From assembly GCF_001894825.1 (NCBI RefSeq), contig NZ_BCWY01000009.1, positions 37,677 to 101,676 on the forward strand: a stretch of 64,000 nucleotides of DNA, given 5' to 3'. This DNA is from Rhodococcus jostii NBRC 16295 (GTDB lineage Bacteria > Actinomycetota > Actinomycetes > Mycobacteriales > Mycobacteriaceae). Below are positions 56,901 to 64,000 of this stretch, one piece after another. The notes beneath the pieces are model-generated. The model was given only the letters and a program-made list of their open reading frames with translations, was not told where the DNA came from and did not search any database. The stretch's first letter is position 1, and each line of letters starts with the position of its first letter. Position numbers and translations under genes: made by a program.

Positions 56901-57349
56901 GGGGTGCGGAGCCCGGGATCGCCGCCGACGTGGCGGATCTCCTGCACACGTACTGCCTCCTCGACATCGTGGACATCGCGGAGATCTCACAGCACCGCGC
57001 CGAGGACGTCGCGGAGTTGTACTTCGCGCTGTCCGCGCACCTGCACATCAACACCGCGCTCACCGCGGTCACGGCCCTGCCCCGGCTGGACCGGTGGCAC
57101 GCCCTCGCGCGCCTCGCGCTGCGGGACGATCTGTACAGCTCGCTGCGCGCGATCACCCTCGACGCGCTGTCGGTGAGCGAACCCGGCGACGACGCATCCG
57201 ACAAGGTCGACCAATGGGAGCAGCACAACGCCGCCCGCCTCGCCCGCGCGCGTGCACTGCTCACCGAGATCGAGTCGGAGGTCGCCACCGAACCCACGTT
57301 GGCGCTGATCTCCGTCGCGGCCAGGCGGATCCGGGCGATGACGCGGTAG
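53960..57349 (+). CDS. Short NAD-specific glutamate dehydrogenase (GDH2/GdhB class)
   Basis: A 1129-residue enzyme related to the large NAD-glutamate dehydrogenases that oxidise L-glutamate to 2-oxoglutarate and ammonia. The usual bacterial L_180 form has about 1600 residues; this one lacks much of the N-terminal ACT-like regulatory part and starts near the helical domain. Catalytic segments are present: RGGIRWSDR, GAKGGFVVKNPP (Lys359), GDMSGDVFGNGMLL and NGGVGTYVKA. It closes the operon after pxpC (43 nt gap), so glutamate from 5-oxoproline would be oxidised directly. Loss of the N-terminal part may mean different allosteric control. AGGAG upstream and ATG 53960 define the start. Confidence 0.9.
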   Translation: MNTIGTELDTPWSHELWRNTLLTEPHRQGTAVARHYASALPISYATETDPAQAIRDIVEVERLDVDSVALTFTTTEASAPYENLKIYAVGKPAPLNEVLPILSSLGVNALDERPAALTRPDGHRAWIYDLTVDLVAVTDGHGVTRDRRIADAFRAAWTGETEVDGFNTLVLHAGLGWRQVTILRAYAAYLRQAGLPYSRSNVERVLLSNTAITQLLVEFHALRLDPGVERDTAAEDALEGRIFAAIDAVAGIDADRILRALLSLIRATTRTTYFAGDRPTTALAFKFDSSSIDELPLPRPKYEAYVYSPRMEGVHLRFDDVARGGIRWSDRRDDFRTEILGLVKAQAVKNAVIVPAGAKGGFVVKNPPTPSGDAATDREAMLAAGISCYREFISSLLDMTDNLDITTRQVMAPEGIVRRDGDDTYLVVAADKGTAAFSDVANAIALERGYWLGDGFASGGSVGYDHKAMGITARGAWESVLQHFREMGVDTRTDDFTVVGIGDMSGDVFGNGMLLSPHIRLIAAFDHRHVFIDPDPDPQRSWDERARLFALGRSSWKDYDGAVLSEGAMIVDRSAKSVRLTPQARRALGIETDRALTTVELVRAVLGAPADLLWNGGVGTYVKATSESHADVGDKSNDAVRLDAPALRVRVVGEGGNLGLTQLGRIEYARNGGRVNTDALDNSAGVDCSDHEVNIKIALAGATADNSLAAQDRRELLSDMTDDVSRLVLADNRSQNEMMSLNRAQAGTLVSFHSRMVDDLERRGHVDRAIDVLPTSAQFGALEREQKGLTSPELAQLTAQVKRFIKSEVSGTTLPDNRVYAGRLHDYFPPRLGREYAHTVAVHPLRREIVTTSVVNDMVDRAGMTFAFRLREETGADSAEAVNAFTAVTEIFDLGATFERIRAAADTTPASGTNALTVQTQRLIDRASRWLTTHRPQPLPLEATIARYRPVVRELGPRVREWLQGDEITAVEGRTEALTSRGAEPGIAADVADLLHTYCLLDIVDIAEISQHRAEDVAELYFALSAHLHINTALTAVTALPRLDRWHALARLALRDDLYSSLRAITLDALSVSEPGDDASDKVDQWEQHNAARLARARALLTEIESEVATEPTLALISVAARRIRAMTR

Positions 57350-57402
57350 GCGCTTCGCGCCCGTGCGTGGTTGAGGAGTCTCTGGACTCCCTAACCACGC
57401 AC
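57349..57402. repeat. Compound hairpin element, copy 3 (terminator)
   Basis: GGCGCTTCGCGCCC followed by GTGCGTGGTTGAGGAGTC (57363-57380), loop TCTG, and right arm 57385-57402, with 16 of 18 stem pairs. It separates the convergent dehydrogenase and glnQ genes and begins at the last base of the dehydrogenase stop. Confidence 0.9.
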
Positions 57403-57417
57403 GAGCCGCGCAGCGGC

Positions 57418-58143
57418 CTACAGCACCTGCGACAGGAACTGCTGCAGGCGTTCGGTCTCGGGCTTGTCGAACAGCTGATCCGGTTTGCCGGTCTCGACGA
57501 CGGCACCGTGGTCCATGAACAGCACGGTGTCGGACACCTCGCGGGCGAAGCCCATCTCGTGGGTGACGACGACCATCGTCATGCCGCCCTTGGCGAGGTC
57601 GGCCATCAGGGCGAGGACGCCCTTCACCAGTTCGGGGTCGAGTGCCGAGGTTGCCTCGTCGAAGAACATGACCTCGGGCTTCATCGCCAGGGCCCGCGCG
57701 ATCGCGACGCGCTGCTGCTGCCCGCCGGACAGGTTGCCGGGACGCGAGTCGGCCTTGTTGGCGAGCCCGACGAGTTCGAGTTGCTCGAGCGCCAGCGACC
57801 GCGCCTCGTCCTTGGACATCCCCTTGAGCTTGCGGGGCCCGAGGGCGATGTTGTCGACGACGGTCTTGTGCGGGAACAGGTTGAAGTGCTGGAACACCAT
57901 GCCGATGCGCTGCCGCAGCTTGTCGGGGTTGTCCTTCAGCACCGACTTTCCGTCGAGGAGGACGTCGCCCTGATCAGGTTCGTGCAGCCGGTTGAGGACG
58001 CGCAGCAGCGTGGACTTTCCGGAGCCGGACGGTCCGATCACGGTGACGGTGTCGCCGGCGTCGACGTGGAGGTCGACGCCGCGGAGCACCTTGTTGGTGC
58101 CGAACGCGAGATGCAGGTCGGTGCCAGTGAGAGAGACGGCCAT
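57418..58143 (-). CDS. Amino-acid ABC importer ATPase (GlnQ type)
   Basis: A 241-residue polar-amino-acid ATPase. Walker [10 protein letters not shown] is at 37-45, Q-loop MVFQHFNLF, signature LSGGQQQR (138-145), Walker [14 protein letters not shown], and switch VVTHEMGFA. It lies 4 nt after the fused binding protein/permease gene and completes the importer. Glutamine or glutamate is a likely ligand, but not shown. Confidence 0.95.
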   Translation of the reverse strand: MAVSLTGTDLHLAFGTNKVLRGVDLHVDAGDTVTVIGPSGSGKSTLLRVLNRLHEPDQGDVLLDGKSVLKDNPDKLRQRIGMVFQHFNLFPHKTVVDNIALGPRKLKGMSKDEARSLALEQLELVGLANKADSRPGNLSGGQQQRVAIARALAMKPEVMFFDEATSALDPELVKGVLALMADLAKGGMTMVVVTHEMGFAREVSDTVLFMDHGAVVETGKPDQLFDKPETERLQQFLSQVL

Positions 58144-58147
58144 CGCC

Positions 58148-59959
58148 TTATCCCCTTTCCACGACGATGGACTGTTCCACCGGGTCGAGCGTGCCGGACG
58201 TGTCGGCGCGCCCGGTGCGCAGACGGTTGTCGATGTAGTTGACGAGGTGCGTCAGCGGAATCGTGAGCGCCAGGTAGAACAGGCCGGCGGCGACGAGCGG
58301 CGACAGGTTGCCGGTCTGGGCGTTGAGGTCGCGGCCGACGGCGAACAATTCCCGCTGGCTGACGAGCAGGCCGAGGAAGTAGATCAGCGACGAGTCCTTG
58401 ATCAGGGAGATGAACTGGTTCATCAGCGCGGGCAGCACCCGTCGCACACCCTGCGGGACGACGACGAGCGTCATCGACTTCCGGTAGCTGAAGCCGAGCG
58501 CCCGGGACGCCTCGAGCTGTCCGGGTTCGACGCTCTGGATGCCGGATCGGAAGATTTCACCGATGTACGCCGACGCGAGCAGTGACAGCGCGGCCGCACC
58601 GAGCCAGTACGGGTTGTTGCCGGTGAGCCCCTTGACGATGGGTCCGGCGCCGAGTCCGACGATGAGAATGATGACGACGGCGGGCAAACCGCGGAACACG
58701 TCCGTGTAGACGCGGGCGGGCCAGCGGAGCCAGCGGGTGCGGGAGATGCCTGCCATCGCGAGCAGCATGCCGAGGACGGTGCCGACGATGCCCGACGCCA
58801 GCGCCAGGATCAACGTGTTCGGCAGACCGGTCTTCAGAAGGTCGGGGAACGCCCGCGTGTAGAGGTCCCAGTTGAAGAACGTGTCCTTCAGCTGTTGGAG
58901 CGTCGATTTGGGTTCCGCGACCGGGGTTTCGGGTGTCGTGTCCGCGTTCTGGGCGGCGAGTGCGGCGAAGTCCGGCAGGTCGGGCGCCGGCGCCGCCTTG
59001 CTGCCGGGCTTCCAGCCCTCGGGCAGTTCGCGGGGCACCCAGTCGGAGTACAGCTGCGCCCAGGTGCCGTCGGCGATGACGGCGTCGAGCCCGGAGTTGA
59101 GGGCGTCGATGAGCGGCTGATTTTCCTTGTTGACGGCCCAGCCCACGAAGTTGTTGACACTGAAGGTGTTCTCGACGATCGACGTGGGATCGCCCGGCGC
59201 AATGGCACCCTCGGCCTGCTGCGACGGCGCCACCCAGGCGTCGATCTGCCCGGACTTCAGGTTGGCGTACGCGGTCGCGTAGTCGGGGAATTTCACCGGG
59301 TTCAGCTTCAGCGTGTTCACGACGTAGTCGTCCTGGACGGTGCCCTGGACGACGCCGATGCGGGTGGACGCGGTCAGATCGTCGAAGCCCTGGATCGGTC
59401 CGCCGTTGGGGACGACGAGGGAGAAGTAGCCGAAGTCGTAGCCGTTGGTGAACCCGACGGTGTTACGGCGCTCGTCGGTGGTGGTGATGGACGAGGATCC
59501 GACGTCGAAGCGGCGCCCCGCGACCTGGGCGAGCAGGCCGGCGAACTCGGTGCCGACGAAGTCGACGCGCAGGCCCAGCTTGTCGGCGACGGCCCTCAGC
59601 AGTTCGTTGTCGTAACCGGTGAACTGGTTCTCCGAGTTCACACAGATGCTCGGCGGCGCGTCGGACAGCGTGCCGACGGTCAGCACGCCCGGGGTGATGA
59701 GGTTCAGCTTGGACGCGTCGATCTGGTCGAGGGGGGTGACACCGGGGGTGGTGTATTTGTCCTCGGCCGCGGCGCCCGAGGCTGCGAGGTTGGTCGGGGC
59801 AGCGGTGGCCGCCCCCACGCCGGGTGGCGAACACAGATCCTGCGACGCCGATCCCGACGTACTGCTGTCACTCGAACACGACGACAGGGTCAGCGCCAGC
59901 AGGGCGGTGAGCAGTAGCGCCACCACCACACGGATCTTCGCTCCGACGGAAGAAAACAT
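58148..59959 (-). CDS. Fused amino-acid binding protein-permease of an ABC importer
   Basis: A 603-residue fusion. A lipoprotein signal ends in LSSC (Cys28). Residues about 85-330 are a type 2 binding protein ([42 protein letters not shown]). A linker follows, and from about 385 to 590 a HisM/GlnP-type permease with [21 protein letters not shown], the ATPase-docking loop. ATG 59959 is chosen since it places the lipobox correctly; the frame is open to 60043. It shares the divergent region with TetR operators. Confidence 0.92.
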   Translation of the reverse strand: MFSSVGAKIRVVVALLLTALLALTLSSCSSDSSTSGSASQDLCSPPGVGAATAAPTNLAASGAAAEDKYTTPGVTPLDQIDASKLNLITPGVLTVGTLSDAPPSICVNSENQFTGYDNELLRAVADKLGLRVDFVGTEFAGLLAQVAGRRFDVGSSSITTTDERRNTVGFTNGYDFGYFSLVVPNGGPIQGFDDLTASTRIGVVQGTVQDDYVVNTLKLNPVKFPDYATAYANLKSGQIDAWVAPSQQAEGAIAPGDPTSIVENTFSVNNFVGWAVNKENQPLIDALNSGLDAVIADGTWAQLYSDWVPRELPEGWKPGSKAAPAPDLPDFAALAAQNADTTPETPVAEPKSTLQQLKDTFFNWDLYTRAFPDLLKTGLPNTLILALASGIVGTVLGMLLAMAGISRTRWLRWPARVYTDVFRGLPAVVIILIVGLGAGPIVKGLTGNNPYWLGAAALSLLASAYIGEIFRSGIQSVEPGQLEASRALGFSYRKSMTLVVVPQGVRRVLPALMNQFISLIKDSSLIYFLGLLVSQRELFAVGRDLNAQTGNLSPLVAAGLFYLALTIPLTHLVNYIDNRLRTGRADTSGTLDPVEQSIVVERG

Positions 59960-60032
59960 GGTGAGCAGCGTAACCCTGGCAGTCGGTATTTCCGGGGTCG
60001 GAGGAGGTCCGGCGCGACGCCCGTCACTCTCC

Positions 60033-60080
60033 TTGTTTGTCATACAAACAAAGTCGAGTTATTGTTTGCCGTACAAACAA
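60033..60080. promoter_or_regulatory. Pair of TetR-type operators
   Basis: TTGTTTGTCATACAAACAA (60033-60051) is a perfect 8-bp inverted repeat around CAT. TTGTTTGCCGTACAAACAA (60062-60080) has one arm mismatch. Centres are 29 bp apart. They lie between the ABC importer gene and the tetR gene and end 14 nt before its start. Confidence 0.88.
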
Positions 60081-60094
60081 GTAGAAGGGCGGTC

Positions 60095-60730
60095 ATGGTG
60101 TCGCAGACGGGCCGAGCAGCGCGCGCAACCCGGGAGTCCGGTCGTCAGACCCGCGACGCCCTGTTCACCGCCGCCACCGAACTGTTCCTCGAACACGGCG
60201 AAGGCGTCGCGATCACGCAGATCTGCGCGGCCGCTGGGGCCCACCCCAACCAGGTGACCTACTACTACGGTTCCAAGGAACGGCTCTTCGTCGAAGTCGC
60301 GTGCGCCGCCGTGCTGCGCGCCGGCAAGCGTGCCGAGGACGACGCCGCGACCGCCGAGACCGTCGGCGACTACACGGAGAAACTCGTCGGCTCTCTCCTC
60401 GGCCCCGGAGCGCCCAGCGTCGAACTGTTCGTGGAAGCGATGCTCATGACCGGCCGCCGCGGCGAACTCCGCGACCTCATCACCGACACCCTCCGCACTC
60501 TGCATTCCTCGGGCGAGGACGCGCTCATCCGCACACTGATGCGCACCGGCTGGAAACTGCGCGCCGGCATCGACGTCGAGGCGAAGGCGTTCTGGTCGGC
60601 GATCTTCGGACTGGTGATCCAGAAGACCGCCACCGGCGAGAGCTTCGGCTACTCACTCGAGGAGGCCGTCGCCGTCATCTTCGCGAATCTGCAGATCCCC
60701 GAGACCGTCCTCAACACCTCCATCGACTGA
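60095..60730 (+). CDS. TetR-family regulator
   Basis: A 211-residue TetR regulator. The helix-turn-helix covers about 20-65 (VAITQICAAAGAHPNQVTYYYGSKERLF). The rest is a helical ligand domain. ATG 60095 comes right after the second operator; the frame is open through it to 60062 but that would read the operator as protein. It should repress itself and the acyl-CoA genes after it, perhaps also the ABC importer. Confidence 0.9.
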   Translation: MVSQTGRAARATRESGRQTRDALFTAATELFLEHGEGVAITQICAAAGAHPNQVTYYYGSKERLFVEVACAAVLRAGKRAEDDAATAETVGDYTEKLVGSLLGPGAPSVELFVEAMLMTGRRGELRDLITDTLRTLHSSGEDALIRTLMRTGWKLRAGIDVEAKAFWSAIFGLVIQKTATGESFGYSLEEAVAVIFANLQIPETVLNTSID

Positions 60731-60750
60731 ACCCCTCTCCAAGGAGCGCG

Positions 60751-62256
60751 ATGAACATCGTTCGCGTATTCGACAGCAACGTCCGCAAGACCCCCGGCAA
60801 GGCCTTCCTCCATTTCCAGGGTCGCGACCATACGTATGGTTCCGTGCAGGACGGCAGCCGCCGCGCCGCCGCCCTGCTGCGCCGGCTGGGGGTCGGGCAC
60901 GGGGACCGCGTCGCCGTCATGTGCTTCAACACCCCGGGCTTCGTCTACGCGATGCTCGGCGCCTGGCGCATCGGCGCGGTGGTGGTGCCCGTCAACCACA
61001 AGATGCAGGCCCCCGAGGTCGACTACATCCTGCGGCACGCGCAGGTGAAGGCGTGCGTCTTCGACGGCGAACTCGCGCCCGTGATCGAACGGCTGGAAAC
61101 GCTGGTGCAGCTGCTGTCGACCGACACCGCCGCGGAGGGGTACACCTTCTTCGACGACGCGATCGCCGACGTCGACCCGATCGACGGCATCGAAGTCGGC
61201 GAGAACGACCCGGCCGAGATTCTTTACACGTCCGGCACCACCGGCGCGCCGAAGGGTTGCGTGCACAGTCACCGCAACGTCGTGCTCGTGGCGACCACGG
61301 CGGCCCTCGGATTGTCGATCACCCGCGACGAGCGGCTGCTGATGGCCGTCCCGATCTGGCATGCGTCCCCGCTGAACAATTGGCTGATGGCAACGCTCTA
61401 CATGGGCGGCACCGTCGTACTCGTCCGCGAGTACCATCCCGTCCACTTCCTGGAAGCGGTTCAGCAACAACGCATCACACTGTGCTTCGGACCGCCGGTC
61501 ATCTACACCACGGCACTGAATGCCGTGCCGAACTTCGCCGACTACGACCTGTCGAGCGTCCGGGCCTGGCTGTACGGCGGCGGGCCGATCGGCGCGGACG
61601 TGGCGCGCCGGCTCGTCGAGTCGTACCGGACCACCCACTTCTACCAGGTGTACGGGATGACGGAGACCGGTCCCGTCGGAGCCGTCCTCTACCCGGAGGA
61701 GCAGCTTGCGAAAGCAGGATCGATCGGCCGGGTCGCGCTGGCCGGCGTGGACATGCGCCTGGCCGCGAGCGACGGTGGCGAGGTGCCGGCCGGGGAGATC
61801 GGCGAGATCTGGTTGCGCACCGAGACCGTGATGCAGGGCTACCTCGACGACCCGGACGCCACCGCGGCCGTGTTCGCCGACGGCGGCTGGTACCGCACAG
61901 GCGATCTCGCACGCAAGGACGACGACGGCTACCTCTTCATCGTCGACCGCGCGAAAGACATGATCATCACCGGCGGCGAGAACGTCTATTCCAAGGAAGT
62001 GGAGGACGCCATCTCCGGCCATCCCGGCGTCGTAGATGTCGCGGTCGTCGGACGCCCACACCCTGAGTGGGGCGAAACCGTCGTCGCGCACGTCGTGTGG
62101 CGCGAACCCGACCTCCTGGGGGCCGACGACCTCCGCGGCTATCTGTCGGACAGGCTGGCGCGCTACAAGATTCCCCGCGACTACGTGTTCGCCACCGTGC
62201 TGCCCCGCACCCCCACCGGCAAGATCCAGAAGCATCTGATCCGCTCCGCGAGCTGA
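60751..62256 (+). CDS. Acyl-CoA/AMP-forming synthetase
   Basis: A 501-residue ANL-superfamily ligase. P-loop YTSGTTGAPKG at 159-169, then YGMTETGPV, the hinge GWYRTGDLARKDDDGY and a C-terminal lysine in PRTPTGKIQKH. It activates a carboxylic acid as CoA thioester by adenylation. It stands 20 nt after tetR with AAGGAG, and 18 nt before the dehydrogenase. The substrate is likely a medium-chain or branched acid. Confidence 0.93.
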   Translation: MNIVRVFDSNVRKTPGKAFLHFQGRDHTYGSVQDGSRRAAALLRRLGVGHGDRVAVMCFNTPGFVYAMLGAWRIGAVVVPVNHKMQAPEVDYILRHAQVKACVFDGELAPVIERLETLVQLLSTDTAAEGYTFFDDAIADVDPIDGIEVGENDPAEILYTSGTTGAPKGCVHSHRNVVLVATTAALGLSITRDERLLMAVPIWHASPLNNWLMATLYMGGTVVLVREYHPVHFLEAVQQQRITLCFGPPVIYTTALNAVPNFADYDLSSVRAWLYGGGPIGADVARRLVESYRTTHFYQVYGMTETGPVGAVLYPEEQLAKAGSIGRVALAGVDMRLAASDGGEVPAGEIGEIWLRTETVMQGYLDDPDATAAVFADGGWYRTGDLARKDDDGYLFIVDRAKDMIITGGENVYSKEVEDAISGHPGVVDVAVVGRPHPEWGETVVAHVVWREPDLLGADDLRGYLSDRLARYKIPRDYVFATVLPRTPTGKIQKHLIRSAS

Positions 62257-62274
62257 CTCACGAAAGACAGTGCC

Positions 62275-63966
62275 ATGACTACCTTTTCCGACACGAACGT
62301 CACCCACCCCGCTCCGCACCGGACGCACACCGTGCTCAACCAGTCGGTGCCCCGCACCGACGTCAACGAGTTCACCCTCGACACGGTGCTGTCCGAGGCG
62401 GTGTCGCGTCACGACGCCGACTGGGCCACTCCGGAACTCACCGACATCGGTGCACTCGTCGGCAGCGCGCAGTTCCAGCACGACGCGGAACTCGCCAACA
62501 CCGTGATCCCCGAGCTGAAGACGTTCGATCGCTGGGGCAACCGGATCGACGAGGTCGAATACCACCCCGCCTATCACCGGATCATCTCCGCGGCCGTAGC
62601 TCACGGCGCGCACACGTCGGCGTGGGCCGACCCGAAGCCGGGCGCGAATGTCGCGCGCGCCGCGGCCTTCATGATGTTCGCGCAGATCGAACCCGGACAC
62701 TCCTGCCCGATCTCGATGACCAACGCCGTCATCCCCTCCCTCGATGTGCAACCCGACGTCGCCGCGATCTGGAAGCCGCGTGCCCTGTCCCGCAGCTACA
62801 CCCCTGAACTCGATGCGCCCGGCAAGGCGTCCGCGATCTTCGGCATGTCGATGACGGAGAAGCAGGGCGGCTCCGACGTCCGCGCCAACACCACCGTCGC
62901 GAAACCCGCCGGCCGCGGCGGTCCCGGCGCCGACTACCTGCTCACCGGTCACAAGTGGTTCTGCTCCGCGCCGATGTCGGACGCGTTCCTCGTCCTCGCG
63001 CAGGCGGAAGGGGAAGGCGGCGAAGGCCTGTCGTGCTTCCTGCTGCCCCGGATTCTGCCTGACGGCACCCGGAACGTCTTCCGCATCCAGCGGCTCAAGA
63101 ACAAGCTCGGCAACAAGTCCAACGCGTCTTCGGAGATCGAACTCGACGGCACCGTCGGCGTCATGGTCGGCGAACCCGGACGCGGGGTCCGGACGATCAT
63201 CGAAATGGTGGCGCGCACCCGCCTCGACTGCGTGCTCGGCAGCGCCGCGGGCATGCGGCAGTCGGTGGCCGAGGCGGTATGGCACGCCCGGCACCGTTCG
63301 GCGTTCGGTGCCGTGCTGGCCGATCAGCCTGCCATGACGTCGGTGCTCGCCGACCTCGCGCTCGAGTCCGAGGCGGCGACGGTCACCGCCCTGCGCCTCG
63401 CCCGCGCTCACGACGACGACGCGAGTGAGCAGGAACGCAGCTTCCGCAGGCTGGCGACCGCGGTCGCGAAGTACTGGATCTGCAAGCGCGGCCCGCACCA
63501 CGCGTACGAGGCGCTGGAATGCCTGGGCGGCAACGGCTACACCGAGGACTTCCCCCTCGCCCGCCGCTACCGCGAGCAGCCCGTCATGGCCGTGTGGGAA
63601 GGGTCGGGCAACGTCATCGCCCTCGACGTGCTGCGCGCGATGACCCGCGAACCCGACAGCGTCGCGGCCTTCGACGCCGAGGTGAACCTGGCGCGCGGCA
63701 GCAACGCCGTGTTGGACGCGCACCTCGACCGGGTCCGCCGCCGACTCGGTGACCTCGCCGGACTCGACCCCGCCGCCGCCCAGTTGCGCGCCCGGACCGT
63801 CGTCGAGTCGATGGCCCTCGCGCTGCAGGCGTCGCTGCTGGTTCGGTTCTCCCCGGCTTCGGTCGCGGACGCATTCGTCGACGCCCGCCTCGGCCCCGAC
63901 CGCACCCACGAGTACGGCACCCTGTCCCCGGCCGCCGACCTCGGGTCCATCCTCAAACGCGCATAG
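62275..63966 (+). CDS. AidB-like acyl-CoA dehydrogenase
   Basis: A 563-residue acyl-CoA dehydrogenase of the larger AidB-like branch. FAD and substrate segments include GMSMTEKQGGSDVRANTT, YLLTGHKWFCSAPMSDAF and ALECLGGNGYTEDFPLARRYRE. The length is greater than the 380-400 of ordinary acyl-CoA dehydrogenases, as in AidB. Next to an acyl-CoA ligase it may have a catabolic role instead of DNA-alkylation protection. It ends in the fourth hairpin element. Confidence 0.9.
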   Translation: MTTFSDTNVTHPAPHRTHTVLNQSVPRTDVNEFTLDTVLSEAVSRHDADWATPELTDIGALVGSAQFQHDAELANTVIPELKTFDRWGNRIDEVEYHPAYHRIISAAVAHGAHTSAWADPKPGANVARAAAFMMFAQIEPGHSCPISMTNAVIPSLDVQPDVAAIWKPRALSRSYTPELDAPGKASAIFGMSMTEKQGGSDVRANTTVAKPAGRGGPGADYLLTGHKWFCSAPMSDAFLVLAQAEGEGGEGLSCFLLPRILPDGTRNVFRIQRLKNKLGNKSNASSEIELDGTVGVMVGEPGRGVRTIIEMVARTRLDCVLGSAAGMRQSVAEAVWHARHRSAFGAVLADQPAMTSVLADLALESEAATVTALRLARAHDDDASEQERSFRRLATAVAKYWICKRGPHHAYEALECLGGNGYTEDFPLARRYREQPVMAVWEGSGNVIALDVLRAMTREPDSVAAFDAEVNLARGSNAVLDAHLDRVRRRLGDLAGLDPAAAQLRARTVVESMALALQASLLVRFSPASVADAFVDARLGPDRTHEYGTLSPAADLGSILKRA

Positions 63967-64000
63967 CGCCCGTGCGTGGTTAAGGAGTCCAGAGACTCGT
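63961..64000. repeat. Compound hairpin element, copy 4 (cut by window end)
   Basis: GCGCATAGCGCCC then GTGCGTGGTTAAGGAGTC (63972-63989), loop CAGA and the beginning GACTCGT of the right arm. The loop is the reverse complement of the TCTG loop in the other copies, so this copy may lie the other way round. The stop TAG of the acyl-CoA dehydrogenase is in its left part. Confidence 0.8.

Noticed and set aside
60062..60094. Upstream TTG start for the TetR regulator
   Set aside because: It would read the second operator as coding sequence; ATG 60095 has a ribosome site and normal family length.
60649..63909. Long minus-strand open frame opposite the acyl-CoA ligase and dehydrogenase
   Set aside because: Mirror of two certain genes; no motif or ribosome site; composition is that of a codon-bias shadow.

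Overview
The window looks like a chromosomal segment of a high-GC, mycolic-acid-type actinobacterium, most likely Rhodococcus or a close relative. This rests on very GC-rich third codon positions, many GTG and TTG starts, 4-nt start/stop overlaps, a furA-katG pair of mycobacterial type, and a glucosylglycerate hydrolase that closely resembles the Mycolicibacterium enzyme. This is inference from reading; no database search was run. I see no rRNA, tRNA, CRISPR array, phage or insertion sequence. Almost the whole window is coding, in short operons for uptake and breakdown of small nitrogen and carbon compounds.

Layout. 1-2004: an ABC importer (ATPase cut by the window edge, plus its lipoprotein). 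2250-3115: a decayed DUF2252 gene. 3227-9159: a five-gene copper operon on the minus strand (copZ, a membrane-anchored protein, copA, csoR, copB) with a candidate CsoR operator in front and a 27-bp repeat array inside. 9326-12958: an amino-acid permease, a methyltransferase and glucosylglycerate hydrolase. 13011-18888: a divergent basic-amino-acid module made of a lysine/arginine 2-monooxygenase-like flavoenzyme, a DavA-like amidase, a permease, an XRE-cupin regulator and a ureohydrolase. It reads as an arginine to guanidinobutyramide to guanidinobutyrate to GABA plus urea pathway. 18936-25259: GH25 lysozyme, furA-katG, an MFS exporter and an amidase.

25281-40979: a large N-heterocycle-type catabolic island. 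It holds a CoA-transferase, XdhC, a PucR regulator, an NCS2 nucleobase permease, a three-subunit molybdenum hydroxylase with CoxG, HyuA/HyuB and an NmrA-like protein. A shared CATTGTNTGMCG motif links the caiB/xdhC and pucR promoters. 41020-45078: PhoX phosphatase, a PHP protein and an alpha/beta hydrolase. 45122-48737: lactate utilisation (lutABC) with a divergent FadR-type regulator and two perfect operators. 48754-57349: a GntR regulator and an operon of MFS carrier, DUF1445 protein, PxpABC and a short NAD-glutamate dehydrogenase, which together could take 5-oxoproline or D-glutamate to 2-oxoglutarate. 57418-59959: an amino-acid ABC importer with a fused binding protein and permease. 60095-63966: a TetR regulator, an acyl-CoA ligase and an AidB-like acyl-CoA dehydrogenase.

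Regulation can be read unusually well. Paired inverted repeats sit in the lut, TetR and GntR divergent regions, a duplicated GGAAAC-type operator overlaps the TTGACA boxes of both arms of the arginine module, and strong hairpins close convergent gene pairs. One compound hairpin of about 40 bp recurs four times at gene 3' ends and twice supplies the last codons and stop of the gene.
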